Assembly: GCA_034090045.1 (NCBI GenBank) | Contig: JAXDTI010000001.1 | Location: forward strand, 124,001-188,000 | Direction: 5' to 3' | DNA from: JAXDTI01 sp034090045 | GTDB taxonomy: Bacteria; Actinomycetota; Actinomycetes; Actinomycetales; Actinomycetaceae | Length of the DNA stretch: 64,000 nt | Part shown: in pieces, positions 63,258 to 64,000 of the stretch | Numbering within the stretch: position 1 is the first letter of the stretch | Layout of the letters: each line of letters begins with the position of its first letter | The notes under the pieces: model-generated | The model's input: the letters and a program-made list of their open reading frames with translations, nothing else | Told to the model about the DNA's origin: nothing | The model's database searches: none | Made by a program: the position numbers and the translations under genes

Positions 63258-64000
63258 TTACCTTGTACTGCGTTCGATTTCTCGGTTTACTTCGGCAACT
63301 GACTCGCTGAGGGTTGGACCTTCGAGGTTACCTATATGCAGGAAATCCCAACCGAACACATCGTGTTTTCCAGTTATTCGGGTAAAGGCAACTGAGGGGT
63401 CATCAGTGGTAAATCCGTCTCCACAGTCAATGACACCATCGATGCCGAGCATCGCCTCATAGATTTGGCCGTCACTGTCTCGATACAGCAGCAGCGCTTT
63501 ATCCCCGATGATTGAAGCCAGGGTTGCGAGCGCTCGGGCATTGTATTTCAGCATTCGCGGGTCATCAGAAATCCCGGTGGGAACATCCTGGACTGCGGCT
63601 ACGTGTTCGGCACGGGCGATTACAGCATCAAACATTTGCTCCGGCTCTTCGTTCTCGGTGACCGGGATCGCAGTCGGGGTCGGAGTGGACTGCGGGATCG
63701 TGACGCGCGGGATACGAGAACTAGGCGGACGCGGAGCAACAGGCTCCGGCTCGGCGTATTCGGGTTCCGGGGCTGCAGCGAAAGGCATATCAGCCAGTTC
63801 CACGGTTTCCTCTGTGACCTGTGCTGTTTCTTGAACTGGGAGGGGGTTCCAGATATTGGTGCGCTCGTTCCAAACTGTCACACCGTCAGACTTGGGTTCC
63901 GGTTCGGGTTCGGGTTCCGGTTCCGGTTCGGGTTCTGGCTCCGGAGCTAGTTCCGTTTCTGGCTCCGGCGCTAGTTCCGCTTCGGGTTCTGTGTGCATCG
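63258..64000 (-). CDS. Glu-Pro-rich protein of unknown function (partial)
   Basis: At least 246 residues, cut by the window edge. A Met codon at 63996-63998 could be the start, but the frame may continue beyond the window. An acidic N-terminal part with Glu-Pro dipeptide repeats (about residues 10-36) and more Pro/Glu-rich sequence precedes a compact C-terminal domain (about 140-246). The latter contains NARALATLASIIGDKALLLYRDSDG, read in part, and HDVFGWDFLHIGN. I do not recognise the family. The stop codon is 26 bp before the neighbouring hydrolase start, so the two are probably co-transcribed. Confidence 0.65.
   Translation of the reverse strand, partial: MHTEPEAELAPEPETELAPEPEPEPEPEPEPEPEPKSDGVTVWNERTNIWNPLPVQETAQVTEETVELADMPFAAAPEPEYAEPEPVAPRPPSSRIPRVTIPQSTPTPTAIPVTENEEPEQMFDAVIARAEHVAAVQDVPTGISDDPRMLKYNARALATLASIIGDKALLLYRDSDGQIYEAMLGIDGVIDCGDGFTTDDPSVAFTRITGKHDVFGWDFLHIGNLEGPTLSESVAEVNREIERSTR

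Overview
The window looks like chromosome from a high-GC, Gram-positive, host-associated actinobacterium, most like the Actinomycetaceae (Mobiluncus/Actinomyces/Winkia type). The evidence is GTG starts, candidate leaderless promoters, lipoproteins with Ala-rich signal peptides, an LPxTG protein built of VaFE (Thr-Gln ester bond) repeats, and actinobacterial-style PutA, HrpA and MenA-E. I cannot name the species. I saw no tRNA, rRNA, CRISPR array, insertion sequence or prophage.

Layout. 1-3.8 kb: the RNA helicase hrpA, with a palindrome-rich in-frame insertion. 3.8-19.3 kb: one gene for a wall-anchored protein of about 5,150 residues. It has two thioester-type domains at the N terminus, about 20 VaFE repeats in alternating subtypes, about 11 SpaA/DUF5979-like domains (seven with a cysteine pair) and a C-terminal LPHTG. 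19.8-22 kb: a SAM methyltransferase with a leaderless promoter, convergent with purA. 22-27.4 kb: putA and putP for proline catabolism. 27.6-30.7 kb: pntA and pntB (transhydrogenase). 30.8-32.6 kb: two alpha/beta hydrolases. 32.7-40.9 kb: a likely sialic-acid operon with an ABC transporter (binding protein, permease, permease-ATPase fusion, ATPase) followed by nanA-, nanK- and nanE-type genes. 41.1-42.9 kb: tmk and holB. 43-46.6 kb: a secreted S33-type peptidase lipoprotein, convergent with a secreted CAP-domain protein. 46.6-47.2 kb: an AT-rich non-coding stretch. 47.2-51.5 kb: topA overlapping a DsbA-like oxidoreductase, then a CcdA-like membrane protein. 51.5-60.5 kb: a menaquinone cluster of menE, menA, menB, menC and menD, preceded by a gene whose Cys-His-Cys pattern resembles cadmium-type carbonic anhydrases, and interrupted by a reversed TM2 gene and two small membrane proteins. 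60.6-64 kb: an HtrA protease, another hydrolase and a truncated Glu-Pro-rich protein.

How the parts fit. The surface and secreted proteins (giant adhesin, CAP protein, S33 peptidase), the sialic-acid uptake route and the proline oxidation route suit a mucosal commensal or pathogen living on host glycans and peptides. The DsbA/CcdA pair could supply or repair disulfides in such exported proteins, HtrA could handle misfolded ones, and menaquinone could serve an electron transport chain fed in part by PutA. PntAB can supply NADPH. These links are inference.

The most unusual items are the giant adhesin, whose second thioester-like domain has Glu where Gln is expected, and the carbonic-anhydrase-like gene translationally coupled to menE. 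Next come the ROK kinase lacking its zinc cysteines, the large insertions in MenE and HrpA, and the candidate leaderless promoters.
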